Positions 9,074 to 17,455 of a stretch of DNA of 64,000 bases are shown here, piece after piece. Origin of the DNA: Verrucomicrobiota bacterium. GTDB lineage: Bacteria > Chlamydiota > Chlamydiia > Chlamydiales > Rhabdochlamydiaceae. Positions within the stretch are counted from its first letter, which is position 1, and each line of letters starts with the position of its first letter. The notes beneath the pieces are model-generated. The model saw nothing but the letters and a program-made list of their open reading frames with translations, made no database searches and had not been told where the DNA came from. The position numbers and the translations under genes were made by a program. The stretch spans positions 1 to 64,000 of the forward strand of contig JAFEGH010000014.1 in assembly GCA_018240065.1 (NCBI GenBank). Reading direction: 5' to 3'.

Positions 9074-9589
9074 TTAGATTTGCTCTTCTTGAATGAATAG
9101 CCCTTTATGGACCTTTGAAAAGAACTCCTGATAGTAGTGCTGATCGTAGATCTGGACGACTTTGATCACCCTTCCATAATTATCAAATATCTTACGCTGG
9201 AAGTTGACGCGCACCTTCGTGTCCTGTCCGAATTGGGTCACGTTTGCAGAGACTTCGATGACGGTGTTTTTTGCCCAGGAAGCTTGCTGTCCATGATGCA
9301 TCGCACCAAAAAAGCGGTCCCATTTATTTTCGATGTCGATATCTTTTTCCCCGGAGAGAAGCCCCAACTCAAGGTTAGCGTGCTTGACGATGAAGGCATC
9401 GTCCTGCAGAACGTTGAGCATCTCCTTCAGAACCGCCTTGGCATCTTTGCTTGGGAAGCTCCGCGTTTGAATCTCGCGGATCTGAAGCTGGGTCATCGGT
9501 TGTTCCGCAGCATGGGGAACACACCCAGCGCCCATCAGCATCGTGCCAACGAGCAAAACTCCAAAAATGCTTTTTGTGTGTATTTTCAT
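9074..9589 (-). CDS. Lipoprotein of unknown function
   Basis: 171 residues from the ATG at 9589. A longer reading from a TTG at 9607 adds six residues and has no ribosome-binding site. The lipobox is LMGAGC. The mature domain has TRSFPSKDAKAVLKEMLNVL and a QDDAF-x-(V)-K segment, then LELGLLSGEKD. This resembles a widespread family of periplasmic lipoproteins of unknown role. It is first of a two-gene unit with the SmpA-like lipoprotein, and the pair is enclosed by the two kinase-like paralogues on the other strand. Confidence 0.7.
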   Translation of the reverse strand: MKIHTKSIFGVLLVGTMLMGAGCVPHAAEQPMTQLQIREIQTRSFPSKDAKAVLKEMLNVLQDDAFIVKHANLELGLLSGEKDIDIENKWDRFFGAMHHGQQASWAKNTVIEVSANVTQFGQDTKVRVNFQRKIFDNYGRVIKVVQIYDQHYYQEFFSKVHKGLFIQEEQI

Positions 9590-9821
9590 AAGAAATCCAA
9601 ATAACAAAAATCAGAATAATAAAAATGATATATACAAAATGAATTATCAACAACAAAACACATCGACACCAAAATTACAATAATTTATTGACTGCGCCAA
9701 ATAAAATTACTTGATTACGAATAGCGTTATAAATTAACATCTTAGAAACTGTCAGCGACCAGAAAAACAACAGAAGCTGGACTCGAGGACAGACTCATAT
9801 GAATAATCCCCGGAAGGATCG

Positions 9822-10724
9822 ATGCTCCAGCGATGGGATGGCAAAGTATTATTCGCAGCGATGGTCATCCTCTCGATAGGGGCACTAGCCACTGTCGACA
9901 GAATCTATTTCAAGCGCAACCACTCCTTCTCGGTCCGTTTCCTCTATTCCTCATTGCCGAGCAACCCGGATTGGGACCTCCCGCCTCCCACTCAACAGGA
10001 AGAGACGATCCTGGATGAGGTCCTGAAGCAGAAATTTCACTACCTGGCCAAGGGATGCCATACCTATGCCTTCCTTTCAGAAGATGGAAAATATGTGATC
10101 AAGTTCCACCGCTACGCCTCCCACATGCGCATTTTCTCCTGGATCAATCACCCCTTTTCCTACCATTTCAAAGAGCGGCGCAAAAAAATCAAAGAACACA
10201 ATATGCGCAGGCTCCAAGCCAACATGCTAAGTTACAGAGAAGCCTATCAAAATCTAAAAAGAGAGAGCGGTCTTCTTTTTCTGCACATCAACCGCAGCCA
10301 GAACCTGCATCGGACAATTACGCTCATTGACACGACGCGCGCAGAGTATAAAGTCTCCCTTGATGAGGTCACCTTCATCCTGCAGCATAAGGCCGAGCTG
10401 ATCTTCCCGACTCTGGAAAAACTGATGAGAGAGAAAAAGTTGGACGAGGCGAAAAAAGTCGTGAGCGATCTTATCCATCTCATGAGCGCCTGCTGCAGGA
10501 AAGGCTATGTGGATGAAGATCCCGCCCTCCACAAAAACTATGGTCTTCTTGCAGATGAAGCGATCCATATCGACCTGGGCGACCTGGTTAAAAGTGAACA
10601 GATCTCGCTCCGGGAAAACACCATCTCCTACGTTAAGCAGCAGACCCATTCCCTTTGCATCTATCTTCAAAACCAATGCCCTGAACTTCTCTCTCACTAC
10701 AATCAAGAGATCGAAGCTCTTTGA
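9822..10724 (+). CDS. Membrane-anchored kinase-like protein (paralogue of 7696-8601)
   Basis: 300 residues with an N-terminal membrane segment (about 8-25), then the same Leu-Pro-x-x-Pro-x-Trp-Asp-x-Pro-Pro motif as its paralogue. FHYLAKGCHTYAFL followed by KYVIKFHR resembles a degenerate glycine loop and the catalytic lysine. VDEDPALHKNYG followed by IHIDLGDL aligns with the catalytic loop and a DLG in place of DFG. Conservation of Lys, Asp, Asn and the second Asp in both copies argues for retained nucleotide or metal binding. The start has GGAAGG at 9812-9817. Substrate and location are unknown; the active part could be periplasmic or cytoplasmic depending on topology. Confidence 0.6.
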   Translation: MLQRWDGKVLFAAMVILSIGALATVDRIYFKRNHSFSVRFLYSSLPSNPDWDLPPPTQQEETILDEVLKQKFHYLAKGCHTYAFLSEDGKYVIKFHRYASHMRIFSWINHPFSYHFKERRKKIKEHNMRRLQANMLSYREAYQNLKRESGLLFLHINRSQNLHRTITLIDTTRAEYKVSLDEVTFILQHKAELIFPTLEKLMREKKLDEAKKVVSDLIHLMSACCRKGYVDEDPALHKNYGLLADEAIHIDLGDLVKSEQISLRENTISYVKQQTHSLCIYLQNQCPELLSHYNQEIEAL

Positions 10725-10852
10725 GAAAAAAGTTTAATGCTAGATCTTTTTTGATTGTGGAGATTCCATCAACAAAATATAAATTTTGCCATCGTTTTCG
10801 ATGATCCTGTCTCGAAGACGGTTTCCAAAACCCTCTAAACCATGAGGCATCA

Positions 10853-11338
10853 ATGGCAACACAAACAACCCTCAATCCACAGTCACAAGCCGCCGCTCTT
10901 TTCCACCAGTTGGAATTAATCTTCCCGAATCTCCCGGAACCTCACAAAGGCGCTGTCTCATACGCAATGCTGATTGCGCATAATCCCGCTTTAGATGACG
11001 TGTTCTGTAAGCAGGCCGGCAAAGTTGTGCACATCACTGCAGAACTGTCTGAGAAAATCGAACATCCTGTCGCCATCCGCGGCGAGAACGGACCTCTGAA
11101 GTGGGACGCCGACATCCATGCAGATTCGCAGAGCGCGACTCCCGACTTTTTCAGCAGAACCTTTACGTTCCATGTTCCTCCCTCGCAAATGGGAGATACG
11201 ATCTCTTTCAAACTAGTCGTTCCCGGAAAAACTCCATCCGATGCAATGCGCTGGCAAAAAGGGGCTAACTGCACAATCGATTTGAGTGCATATGGCCATA
11301 TTGTAGACGTCAAAATCAGCAAAGTCGCCTTTGCCTAA
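10853..11338 (+). CDS. Small protein, possibly a single carbohydrate-binding-like domain
   Basis: 161 residues, no signal peptide or membrane segment. The C-terminal half reads VAIRGENGPLKW, then ISFKLVV, then MRWQKGANCTIDL. This order resembles the two starch-binding-like modules of the protein at 17456-19396, which have GSGPLGNW, FEYKLRL and NWEQGANRK at matching places. From that resemblance I infer a CBM20-type beta-sandwich, with modest confidence. The N-terminal 55 residues look helical. It is a single-gene unit closed by a strong terminator. Confidence 0.55.
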   Translation: MATQTTLNPQSQAAALFHQLELIFPNLPEPHKGAVSYAMLIAHNPALDDVFCKQAGKVVHITAELSEKIEHPVAIRGENGPLKWDADIHADSQSATPDFFSRTFTFHVPPSQMGDTISFKLVVPGKTPSDAMRWQKGANCTIDLSAYGHIVDVKISKVAFA

Positions 11339-11351
11339 AAGAGATGCCAAT

Positions 11352-11381
11352 ATCCCCGCTGAAAAGCGGGGATTTCTATTT
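11352..11381 (+). terminator. Intrinsic terminator
   Basis: ATCCCCGCT (11352-11360), a GAAA tetraloop and AGCGGGGAT (11365-11373), followed by a T-rich run. It serves the gene ending at 11338. Confidence 0.85.
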
Positions 11382-11388
11382 TGTAGGA

Positions 11389-11868
11389 TTATTCCTCCGG
11401 CAGGAACTCTTTAAACTGGGATTGCAACGAAGAAGGAACCACTTCCTCGATCCCCGATTTATCATACATTAGAAAATAGGTGCAGGCGATCATGATCCCG
11501 AAAGCGGGACTGCACAGAGCGACCAGGAGAGAGACGCCGCAGACAAATGAGCGTCGCGAAGAGACCCATGCTTTTTCGCACAAGAGCATAAAATAACCGA
11601 CCTTTCCTCCGGTGACTGCCATGCCGATCAGGGCCACCGCAAGACGGATCAGGGCGTATCCTATCCACAGAAGGTCAGCGAGAAACAAAAGAAAGAAGAA
11701 AAGACGCGCGGCAAGGGCAGAGAAAATCTGGTCGCGCCGGCTCAATTGAGGCGGAGTATCTGTCATTTCGGGTGCGGCGGAGGCCCCCTCGTCTGGAAAA
11801 CGTCGTTGAGGGAGGGCAGAGGCGCTCGCTCCGGTCTTGTCCGCTTTCGAGAAATCGTAGATCGCCAT
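11389..11868 (-). CDS. Small membrane protein of unknown function
   Basis: 159 residues. The first 45 are polar and Ala/Pro-rich; two hydrophobic segments follow (about 50-85 and 108-132), then a short acidic C-terminus. No motif was recognised. It begins seven bases after the transhydrogenase stop codon, so the two are probably cotranscribed. The bilobed hydrophobic hairpin recalls chlamydial inclusion-membrane proteins, but the segments are separated by a longer charged loop than is typical. No function is proposed. Confidence 0.6.
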   Translation of the reverse strand: MAIYDFSKADKTGASASALPQRRFPDEGASAAPEMTDTPPQLSRRDQIFSALAARLFFFLLFLADLLWIGYALIRLAVALIGMAVTGGKVGYFMLLCEKAWVSSRRSFVCGVSLLVALCSPAFGIMIACTYFLMYDKSGIEEVVPSSLQSQFKEFLPEE

Positions 11869-11875
11869 TCATTAC

Positions 11876-13294
11876 CTATTTCTTATGCTTGACTTTGTTG
11901 AAACCGTTGAGCGCAGCGATGCGGTATCCTTCAGCATAGGTGGGGTAGTTGAACACCTGGTCGATAAAATAATCGATCCTGGCGTTAAAACTCATCGCCA
12001 CTTGCCCGATGTGGATCACTTCGGTCGCCGCCCTGCCGATAATGTGGATGCCTAAAATCTCCAGCGTCTCAGCATGGAACAGGATTTTAAACATTCCAGG
12101 ATCGTTGCCGACGATCTGGTTGCGCGCTATCTCGTAATAATAGGCTCTACCGATCTCGTAGCGGAAACCAAGCTCTTTCAGTTGATTTTCAGTATAACCG
12201 CAGGAAGAAATTTCTGGAATCGTATAAATGCCGATCGGGTAAAACGAAGGGAAGTGGTGCGTCTGCGCGCCGAACGCGTGGCGCGCGGCAAGCCTCCCTT
12301 GTTCCATGCTGGTCGAAGCAAGGGCTGGTCCTCCGATCACATCGCCCGCCGCGTAAATATTCGGCACCACTGTCTGGAAGAGCGCGTTGACCGGGATATA
12401 CCCCGATTTGTCCACTGCGATACCGACGTTTTCAATCTGCATCTTGTCGACCCTTGCCTCCCTTCCCAAAGCGTAAAGCAGCATTTCCGCCTGCATTTTC
12501 CCACCGTCCTTGAATGTCACTTCGACATGGTCGTTGACGCGGCGGATGCTTTCGGGCTCCTTGTTTCCTACCACTTTGAGGCCGATCGCTGTGAGAGCCT
12601 TTTGGAGGTGCATCCCGATTTCAGTATCCAATAATGGAAGAAGGTGGTCCCGTTTATCGATAACGGTGACCTCGGTGCCAAGGGCTGCGAAAAAGCTGGC
12701 GTACTCTGCACCGATGATCCCGCCCCCCAGCACAAGAAGCGTCTTTGGAACGTGGTCGATCGAGAGAAGGCGCGTCGAATCGAGGATCTTATCGTTGTCG
12801 AATGGAACATTGGTCGGATTCCGCGGCTTGGACCCTGTTGCGATCAGGAAATAATCGGCGGTAATGCGGCAGGAGGCTCGTTGCGACTCGTCAAGGACGA
12901 CGACATGGTTCTTGTCTTGGAAGCGCGCAGTCCCGTGGATGAGCCGGATATGATTCTTCTCAAACTGGCGAAGCAGCATTTTGCGCTGCTCGTCGAGCAC
13001 AATATTGAGACGGTAGTTCAAATCGTTGATCGAAATTTCCCGAATGGTTCGGTTCTGACCGTAAAAACTGCGCTCATAAAAGTCGGTCAGATCGAGGATG
13101 GCCTCCCGAAGCGATTTCGAGGGGATTGTCCCCGAATTGAGGGAAGCTCCGCCCGGATGGGGATCCTTATCCACAATAATGACGCTTTTGCCGAGCTTGG
13201 CTGCCTGGATGGCCCCTTTCTGCCCGGCCGGACCCGACCCGATCACGACGAGGTCTGCGTAAAGTTCCTCCACAAAGCCCTCTCTTAAAGTCAT
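11876..13294 (-). CDS. sthA: Soluble NAD(P)+ transhydrogenase (SthA-like flavoprotein)
   Basis: 472 residues of the pyridine-nucleotide-disulfide oxidoreductase fold. The FAD site is VVIGSGPAGQKGAIQAAKLG near 17-36. In place of the redox-active CxxxxC the protein has GGASLNSGTIPSKSLRE. Loss of the disulfide together with the GTIPSK-x-LRE signature is characteristic of soluble transhydrogenases, which balance NADPH and NADH. The NAD site is LVLGGGIIGAEYASF, and the dimerisation domain is C-terminal. The nearest alternative, dihydrolipoamide dehydrogenase, needs the cysteines and is excluded. It is first of a two-gene unit with the small membrane protein. Confidence 0.9.
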   Translation of the reverse strand: MTLREGFVEELYADLVVIGSGPAGQKGAIQAAKLGKSVIIVDKDPHPGGASLNSGTIPSKSLREAILDLTDFYERSFYGQNRTIREISINDLNYRLNIVLDEQRKMLLRQFEKNHIRLIHGTARFQDKNHVVVLDESQRASCRITADYFLIATGSKPRNPTNVPFDNDKILDSTRLLSIDHVPKTLLVLGGGIIGAEYASFFAALGTEVTVIDKRDHLLPLLDTEIGMHLQKALTAIGLKVVGNKEPESIRRVNDHVEVTFKDGGKMQAEMLLYALGREARVDKMQIENVGIAVDKSGYIPVNALFQTVVPNIYAAGDVIGGPALASTSMEQGRLAARHAFGAQTHHFPSFYPIGIYTIPEISSCGYTENQLKELGFRYEIGRAYYYEIARNQIVGNDPGMFKILFHAETLEILGIHIIGRAATEVIHIGQVAMSFNARIDYFIDQVFNYPTYAEGYRIAALNGFNKVKHKK

Positions 13295-13360
13295 ATTCAG
13301 TGTTTTATCAACTTACCAAATTTTATTTTTAATTCAACAACGAGAAATTCGAATCCACAT

Positions 13361-13569
13361 TTCTTAAGATGCTTCCAGAGATCCCCCCGGCCCCCTAAGG
13401 AACCTCTGCATCAGTGCTTTGCCGGGGGAACCCTGGAAGCTTAAGGCCTGGGATTTTTTGCAATTGGGGGAAGAGACGCAACCCTGCCATCCCTTCTTTG
13501 AATTGCCCAGCCATGAATAGCCGGGATTCCACCAGCGGACGGATGAATTATCCAGAGGTTCCTTAAGAA
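13361..13569. repeat. Structured intergenic block with nested inverted repeats
   Basis: This block fills most of the 361-base gap before rpmB. TTCTTAAG at 13361-13368 is matched by CTTAAGAA at 13562-13569. Within it, 13363-13390 pairs imperfectly with 13422-13444 (GCTTCCAG with CTGGAAGC, CCCCCGG with CCGGGGG). The segment 13396-13409 is the inverse of 13552-13564. It is GC-rich and lacks an open frame with a plausible start. It lies upstream of the rpmB promoter, so it is not an rpmB leader. It may be a decayed mobile element or an uncharacterised small RNA. Confidence 0.45.
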
Positions 13570-13592
13570 GAGAACCCCCCGTCCAAAAATTC

Positions 13593-13621
13593 TTGTTCAA
13601 TATGGATTAAGGTGCTAAGAT
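13593..13621 (+). promoter_or_regulatory. Promoter upstream of rpmB
   Basis: TTGTTC (13593-13598), a 17-base spacer and TAAGAT (13616-13621). The predicted start near 13628 leaves a leader of about 28 bases. Confidence 0.5.
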
Positions 13622-13655
13622 ATCGCCTTTGTTGAGAACTCCAGGAGTAATAGTC

Positions 13656-13931
13656 ATGTCTAAGAAATGTCAAGTGACTGGTAAAGTCCCTACACGCGGC
13701 AATTCCTATGCGCTTCGCGGGATTGCGAAAAAGAAAAAGGGAATCGGCCTTAAAGTCACCGGAATCACAAAGCGCCGTTTTCAACCGAACCTGAAGAAAA
13801 AACGCCTTTGGTTCGCTGATGAAAACCGCTTCATCACTCTGCGCCTTTCTACAAACGCTCTGCGCACGATCGACAAAGTCGGACTGCCGGCTGTCGTTCG
13901 CGATCTTCGCGCTAAAGGCCAGCACGTTTAA
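13656..13931 (+). CDS. rpmB: 50S ribosomal protein L28
   Basis: 91 residues. The N-terminus [16 protein letters not shown] is the L28 signature, followed by the basic [15 protein letters not shown] core. The ATG at 13656 follows GGAG at 13643-13646; a longer upstream reading has no support. It has its own promoter, and the phospholipase D-family gene begins three bases after its stop codon. Confidence 0.96.
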   Translation: MSKKCQVTGKVPTRGNSYALRGIAKKKKGIGLKVTGITKRRFQPNLKKKRLWFADENRFITLRLSTNALRTIDKVGLPAVVRDLRAKGQHV

Positions 13932-13933
13932 AT

Positions 13934-14977
13934 TTGTCCATTCGACCGCTTATCAGGATACTCTCTAAAAAAGTTTTACCACCCATCCTGATAGGCGGCA
14001 TCATTTTTTTCTACGCCTGGCTCGTCTTTTCCGCCTCCCAGTCAACTCTTCCCGACGCCCGGCATCCCACCCTTTTATACTCCAATCAGACCCGCCACGA
14101 CATCAAGCAGACGTTCTGCAAAGCACTGTCCAATGCAAGACAATCCATTTTTTTAAGCGTCTATGGGATTTCCGACCCACAGATCCTGGCCGTCCTCGGG
14201 AAGAAAATGCAGGAGCCAGTAACCGTCACCATCGAATATGACCCTTCCGCATCGGGCAATTTAAAAAAGCTCCTCCCTCCACCTGCTGTTATCCGCCCCA
14301 TCAAATCCAAGGGACTGATGCACAAAAAGATCATCATCATCGACCACTCCCTTGTGTTTTTGGGATCCGCCAACCTCACCGCTACCTCCCTCCGCCACCA
14401 TGCCAACCTGGTCCTGGGGCTATATTCCCCTTGGCTCGCGACCTACCTCGAGAGCCCTGACTCCCCTTCCTTTTCTTTTTCCACTGAGGGGCAAACAGCA
14501 GAAATATATCTCCTACCCGATCCGCAAAAGCTGGGAATCGAGCGCCTCTTCCATGCCATCGACAGCGCAAAAAATAGGATTGATGTCGCCATGTTCACCT
14601 TGACCCACCCCGCAATCTCGGAAGCTCTGATCAGGGCAAAAAACAGAGGCGTCGACGTCTCGATCGCCGTCGATTACTACACTGCCAGAGGGGCGAGCAA
14701 AAAGACCCTTGCGGCAATGGGAAAAGAAGGCGTGAAAATTTATTTAAGCCAGGGAAGGGAACTGCTTCACCACAAATGGGCCGTCATCGACGAGAATCTC
14801 CTTATCATGGGTTCTGCCAACTGGACAAAGGCCGCCTTCTCCAAAAATCAGGACTTCCTATTCTTTCTCTCCCCACTTAAAGAAAAACAATGCGATTTCT
14901 TTAACAAATTATGGAATATTATCGAATCTGAATCCACTAATGGACCTATCTCTGTTGAAACGAAAAATGCAGCCTGA
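13934..14977 (+). CDS. Membrane-anchored phospholipase D superfamily protein
   Basis: 347 residues. An N-terminal transmembrane segment (about 14-34) precedes two PLD half-domains. The HKD motifs are complete: MHKKIIIIDHSLVFLGSAN near 130 and HHKWAVIDENLLIMGSAN near 278. The two sites normally form one active centre that cleaves phosphodiester bonds in lipids or nucleic acids. Chlamydiae encode several PLD-family proteins, some implicated in lipid handling in host cells. The only available start is TTG at 13934, three bases after the rpmB stop and without a ribosome-binding site, so translation may be coupled to rpmB. The substrate cannot be read from sequence. Confidence 0.85.
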   Translation: MSIRPLIRILSKKVLPPILIGGIIFFYAWLVFSASQSTLPDARHPTLLYSNQTRHDIKQTFCKALSNARQSIFLSVYGISDPQILAVLGKKMQEPVTVTIEYDPSASGNLKKLLPPPAVIRPIKSKGLMHKKIIIIDHSLVFLGSANLTATSLRHHANLVLGLYSPWLATYLESPDSPSFSFSTEGQTAEIYLLPDPQKLGIERLFHAIDSAKNRIDVAMFTLTHPAISEALIRAKNRGVDVSIAVDYYTARGASKKTLAAMGKEGVKIYLSQGRELLHHKWAVIDENLLIMGSANWTKAAFSKNQDFLFFLSPLKEKQCDFFNKLWNIIESESTNGPISVETKNAA

Positions 14978-15010
14978 TATTATTATTTAATAATAAAGAG
15001 AGTGGTATTT

Positions 15011-15628
15011 ATGGATTCCGGTTGGCTTCAGATGCTTTCGATGGCCTTTGCCCTTTTTCTGCTGATGGACCCCATCGGCAATGTCCCCATCTTTGTCTCC
15101 GTGCTCAAAGACATCGATCCCGCACGCCAACGCAAGATCATCATGCGCGAACTCATTATCGCGCTGATCATCATCATCCTCTTTAATTTCATTGGGGACG
15201 CCCTGCTCGGCTTTCTCAATGTCACAATGCCCACAATCCTGATCTCAGGCGGGATCATCCTATTCCTGATCGCCCTGAAAATGATCTTTCCCGGAAGGCG
15301 CGATCCCGATGTCGAACTACCCCAGGACAAAGAACCGTTCATCGTTCCTCTCGCGACGCCTCTTGTGGCAGGGCCCGCTGTCCTTGCCGCGGTCATGCTC
15401 TACTCGGGACAGCATGAGAACGACACATTCATCACGCTCGGCGCCATTGTGATCGCCTGGGCGGCATCGACGCTGATCCTTCTCAGCTCCGCCCTATGGA
15501 AAAAACTGCTGGGCTGGCGTGGGCTTGTCGCCTGTGAAAGGCTGATGGGACTCATTCTGACGCTGATCGCGGTTCAGATGTTCCTCGAAGGCGCTGAGAT
15601 GTTCCTGAAAAACAGCGCACTAAGGTAG
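15011..15628 (+). CDS. MarC-family integral membrane protein
   Basis: 205 residues with six hydrophobic segments in two repeats. LFLLMDPIGNVPIFVSVLK at the first helix is the MarC/UPF0056 signature, and LATPLVAGPAVLAAVM opens the second half. The family forms small inner-membrane proteins whose transport role is unproven. The ATG at 15011 is preceded by GAGAG at a suitable distance; a GTG at 15002 is less likely. It lies just upstream of truA. Confidence 0.88.
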   Translation: MDSGWLQMLSMAFALFLLMDPIGNVPIFVSVLKDIDPARQRKIIMRELIIALIIIILFNFIGDALLGFLNVTMPTILISGGIILFLIALKMIFPGRRDPDVELPQDKEPFIVPLATPLVAGPAVLAAVMLYSGQHENDTFITLGAIVIAWAASTLILLSSALWKKLLGWRGLVACERLMGLILTLIAVQMFLEGAEMFLKNSALR

Positions 15629-15645
15629 CTCTCCTCTTTTGCCCT

Positions 15646-16386
15646 ATGTTTAATATCAAGCTAGTCATCGCCTATTTCGGAGTCTCCTATGCAGGATGGC
15701 AAAAAACGAAAATGGGACCAAGCATCGAAGAAGTCCTCGAACAAACGCTAGCCAGAATCCTCCAACATGAAGTGAAGCTGCAGGCGGCCAGCCGGACCGA
15801 CGCAGGAGTCCATGCCCATGCGCAAGTCGTCAACTTCATCGCGCAGAAACCCCTCGACCTAAACCGTCTCAAATATAGTTTGAATGGGATGCTCCCTAAA
15901 GAGATCGCCATCCTCGAAGCTGTCGAGATGCCTTTTGATTTTCATCCAACGCTTGACACCATAGGAAAAGAGTACTGGTATCAGATCTGCAACAGCCCCA
16001 CACAGCTGCCCTTTCATCGCCAAACCTCCTGGCATTTTCCCTATCCTCTGGATTTGGATCAGATGCGCCTAGCGGCCAGTCACCTCCTCGGAACCCACGA
16101 CTTCTCCTCCTTCTGCAACGATCGGAAGCTGTGGGACCGCAATCCCGTATGCCGCCTGGAAAAGATTGAAATCACTCCTCTGCCGGGGCAGCGCTTCAAC
16201 ATTGCCTTACTCGGCGATCATTTCCTGTTCCGTATGGCCCGCAACCTCGCGGGAACCCTCGCCTACGCTGGCTGTGGAAAACTTAAGCCCCGCGAGCTTT
16301 CATCGATCCTTGAAAGCAAAGACCGCACTCTGGCAGGGGTCACGGCCCCTGCCCACGGATTAACGTTGAAACAGGTTTTTTATTAA
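15646..16386 (+). CDS. truA: tRNA pseudouridine(38-40) synthase
   Basis: 246 residues, the normal length. It isomerises uridines 38-40 in the anticodon arm of many tRNAs. The catalytic aspartate is Asp52 in SRTDAGVHA, and FRMARNLAGTLAYAG is the conserved C-terminal RNA-contacting segment. It is one of a same-strand row marC-truA-map with short gaps. Confidence 0.95.
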   Translation: MFNIKLVIAYFGVSYAGWQKTKMGPSIEEVLEQTLARILQHEVKLQAASRTDAGVHAHAQVVNFIAQKPLDLNRLKYSLNGMLPKEIAILEAVEMPFDFHPTLDTIGKEYWYQICNSPTQLPFHRQTSWHFPYPLDLDQMRLAASHLLGTHDFSSFCNDRKLWDRNPVCRLEKIEITPLPGQRFNIALLGDHFLFRMARNLAGTLAYAGCGKLKPRELSSILESKDRTLAGVTAPAHGLTLKQVFY

Positions 16387-16430
16387 TATACAGTATTTGA
16401 CTCACCCCTATTTAATCTTTGAAGGACGAT

Positions 16431-17303
16431 ATGATCTCTCGCAATGATGTTTGTTGGTGCGGAAGCGGCCAGAAATGGAAGAAATGCCACTATCCCGATA
16501 CGGGAATCAGCCAGCAGAATGCGCAGAAGGATGAGTATCTCAAGAAATACGGGATCGTCCTGAAAAGCCCCCAGCAGATCCAGGGAATCCGCAGAGCCTG
16601 CAAACTGGCCGCGGCAATCCTCGACAAGACCTGCAAAATGGCCAAAGCGGGCGTCACCACCAATCAGCTCAACGCATTTGCCCACCAACTCCATCTGGAG
16701 GCCGGCGCCGTTCCCGCTCCGCTAGGATATGGAGAGCCTCCATTCCCTAAGAGCATCTGCACTTCCCTCAATGATGTGATCTGCCATGGCATTCCTGACG
16801 ATCTTCCCCTCAAAGAGGGAGACATCCTCAATATCGATGTGACTTGCATCCTGGACGGCTATTTCGGCGATTGCAGCCGGATGGTCGCTATCGGTGAAAT
16901 CGATGAAGAGAAAAAAAGAGTGATGGACGTCTCCTATGAATGCCTGATGCGGGCGATCGCCATCCTAAAGCCGGGCGCCCTGATCTGCGAGATCGGCGAT
17001 GTGATCGAATCCTATGCTGCCCAGCACCACTGCAGCGTCGTCAATCAGTTCGTCGGCCACGGCACGGGGATCTCTTTCCATGAGCATCCTCAAATCCCCC
17101 ACCATTACAATAAGCTCAAAATCCCGCTTGCCGCAGGAATGACCTTCACCATCGAACCGATGATCAATGCCGGCGTGCGCACAGGCTATATCGATCCTAA
17201 AGACCATTGGACCGCGCGCACATCGGACAAGAAGCCGAGCGCGCAATGGGAACACACCCTTCTCATCACTGAAGAAGGGCATGAAATTCTGACGCTGCCT
17301 TAG
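16431..17303 (+). CDS. map: Methionine aminopeptidase with N-terminal SEC-C zinc motif
   Basis: 290 residues. The first 24 contain CWCGSGQKWKKCH, a SEC-C zinc-binding motif that in chlamydial and some other MetAPs precedes the catalytic domain. The pita-bread domain follows, with metal ligands in NIDVTCILDGYFGDCSRM (Asp, Asp), GHGTGISFHE (His), TIEPM (Glu) and WEHTLL (Glu). It removes the initiator Met from nascent proteins. AAGGA just before the ATG at 16431 supports this start over the upstream TTG. Confidence 0.95.
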   Translation: MISRNDVCWCGSGQKWKKCHYPDTGISQQNAQKDEYLKKYGIVLKSPQQIQGIRRACKLAAAILDKTCKMAKAGVTTNQLNAFAHQLHLEAGAVPAPLGYGEPPFPKSICTSLNDVICHGIPDDLPLKEGDILNIDVTCILDGYFGDCSRMVAIGEIDEEKKRVMDVSYECLMRAIAILKPGALICEIGDVIESYAAQHHCSVVNQFVGHGTGISFHEHPQIPHHYNKLKIPLAAGMTFTIEPMINAGVRTGYIDPKDHWTARTSDKKPSAQWEHTLLITEEGHEILTLP

Positions 17304-17455
17304 AAAATCTGATCCAAGTTCTCCATCATCGCAGCAAAATACGTGTAAACAAATGACAGGCAGCTCCCTTTTTTAAGAAAGCTGCCGGATGGAGTAATCA
17401 ATATTTAAGCAGGAATTAAGTCAGAGACAGATCGCTTAGACGAGCGCACCCCGGA

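Noticed and set aside
12644..13288. 214-codon plus-strand frame opposite the transhydrogenase
   Set aside because: Antisense shadow of sthA without a ribosome-binding site.
13361..13569. Possible RNase P RNA, SRP RNA, tmRNA or 6S RNA
   Set aside because: None of the conserved core segments of these RNAs could be recognised, so it is reported only as a structured block.
17361..17393. GGCAGCT/AGCTGCC hairpin after map
   Set aside because: No T run on either side, so calling a terminator is unsupported.
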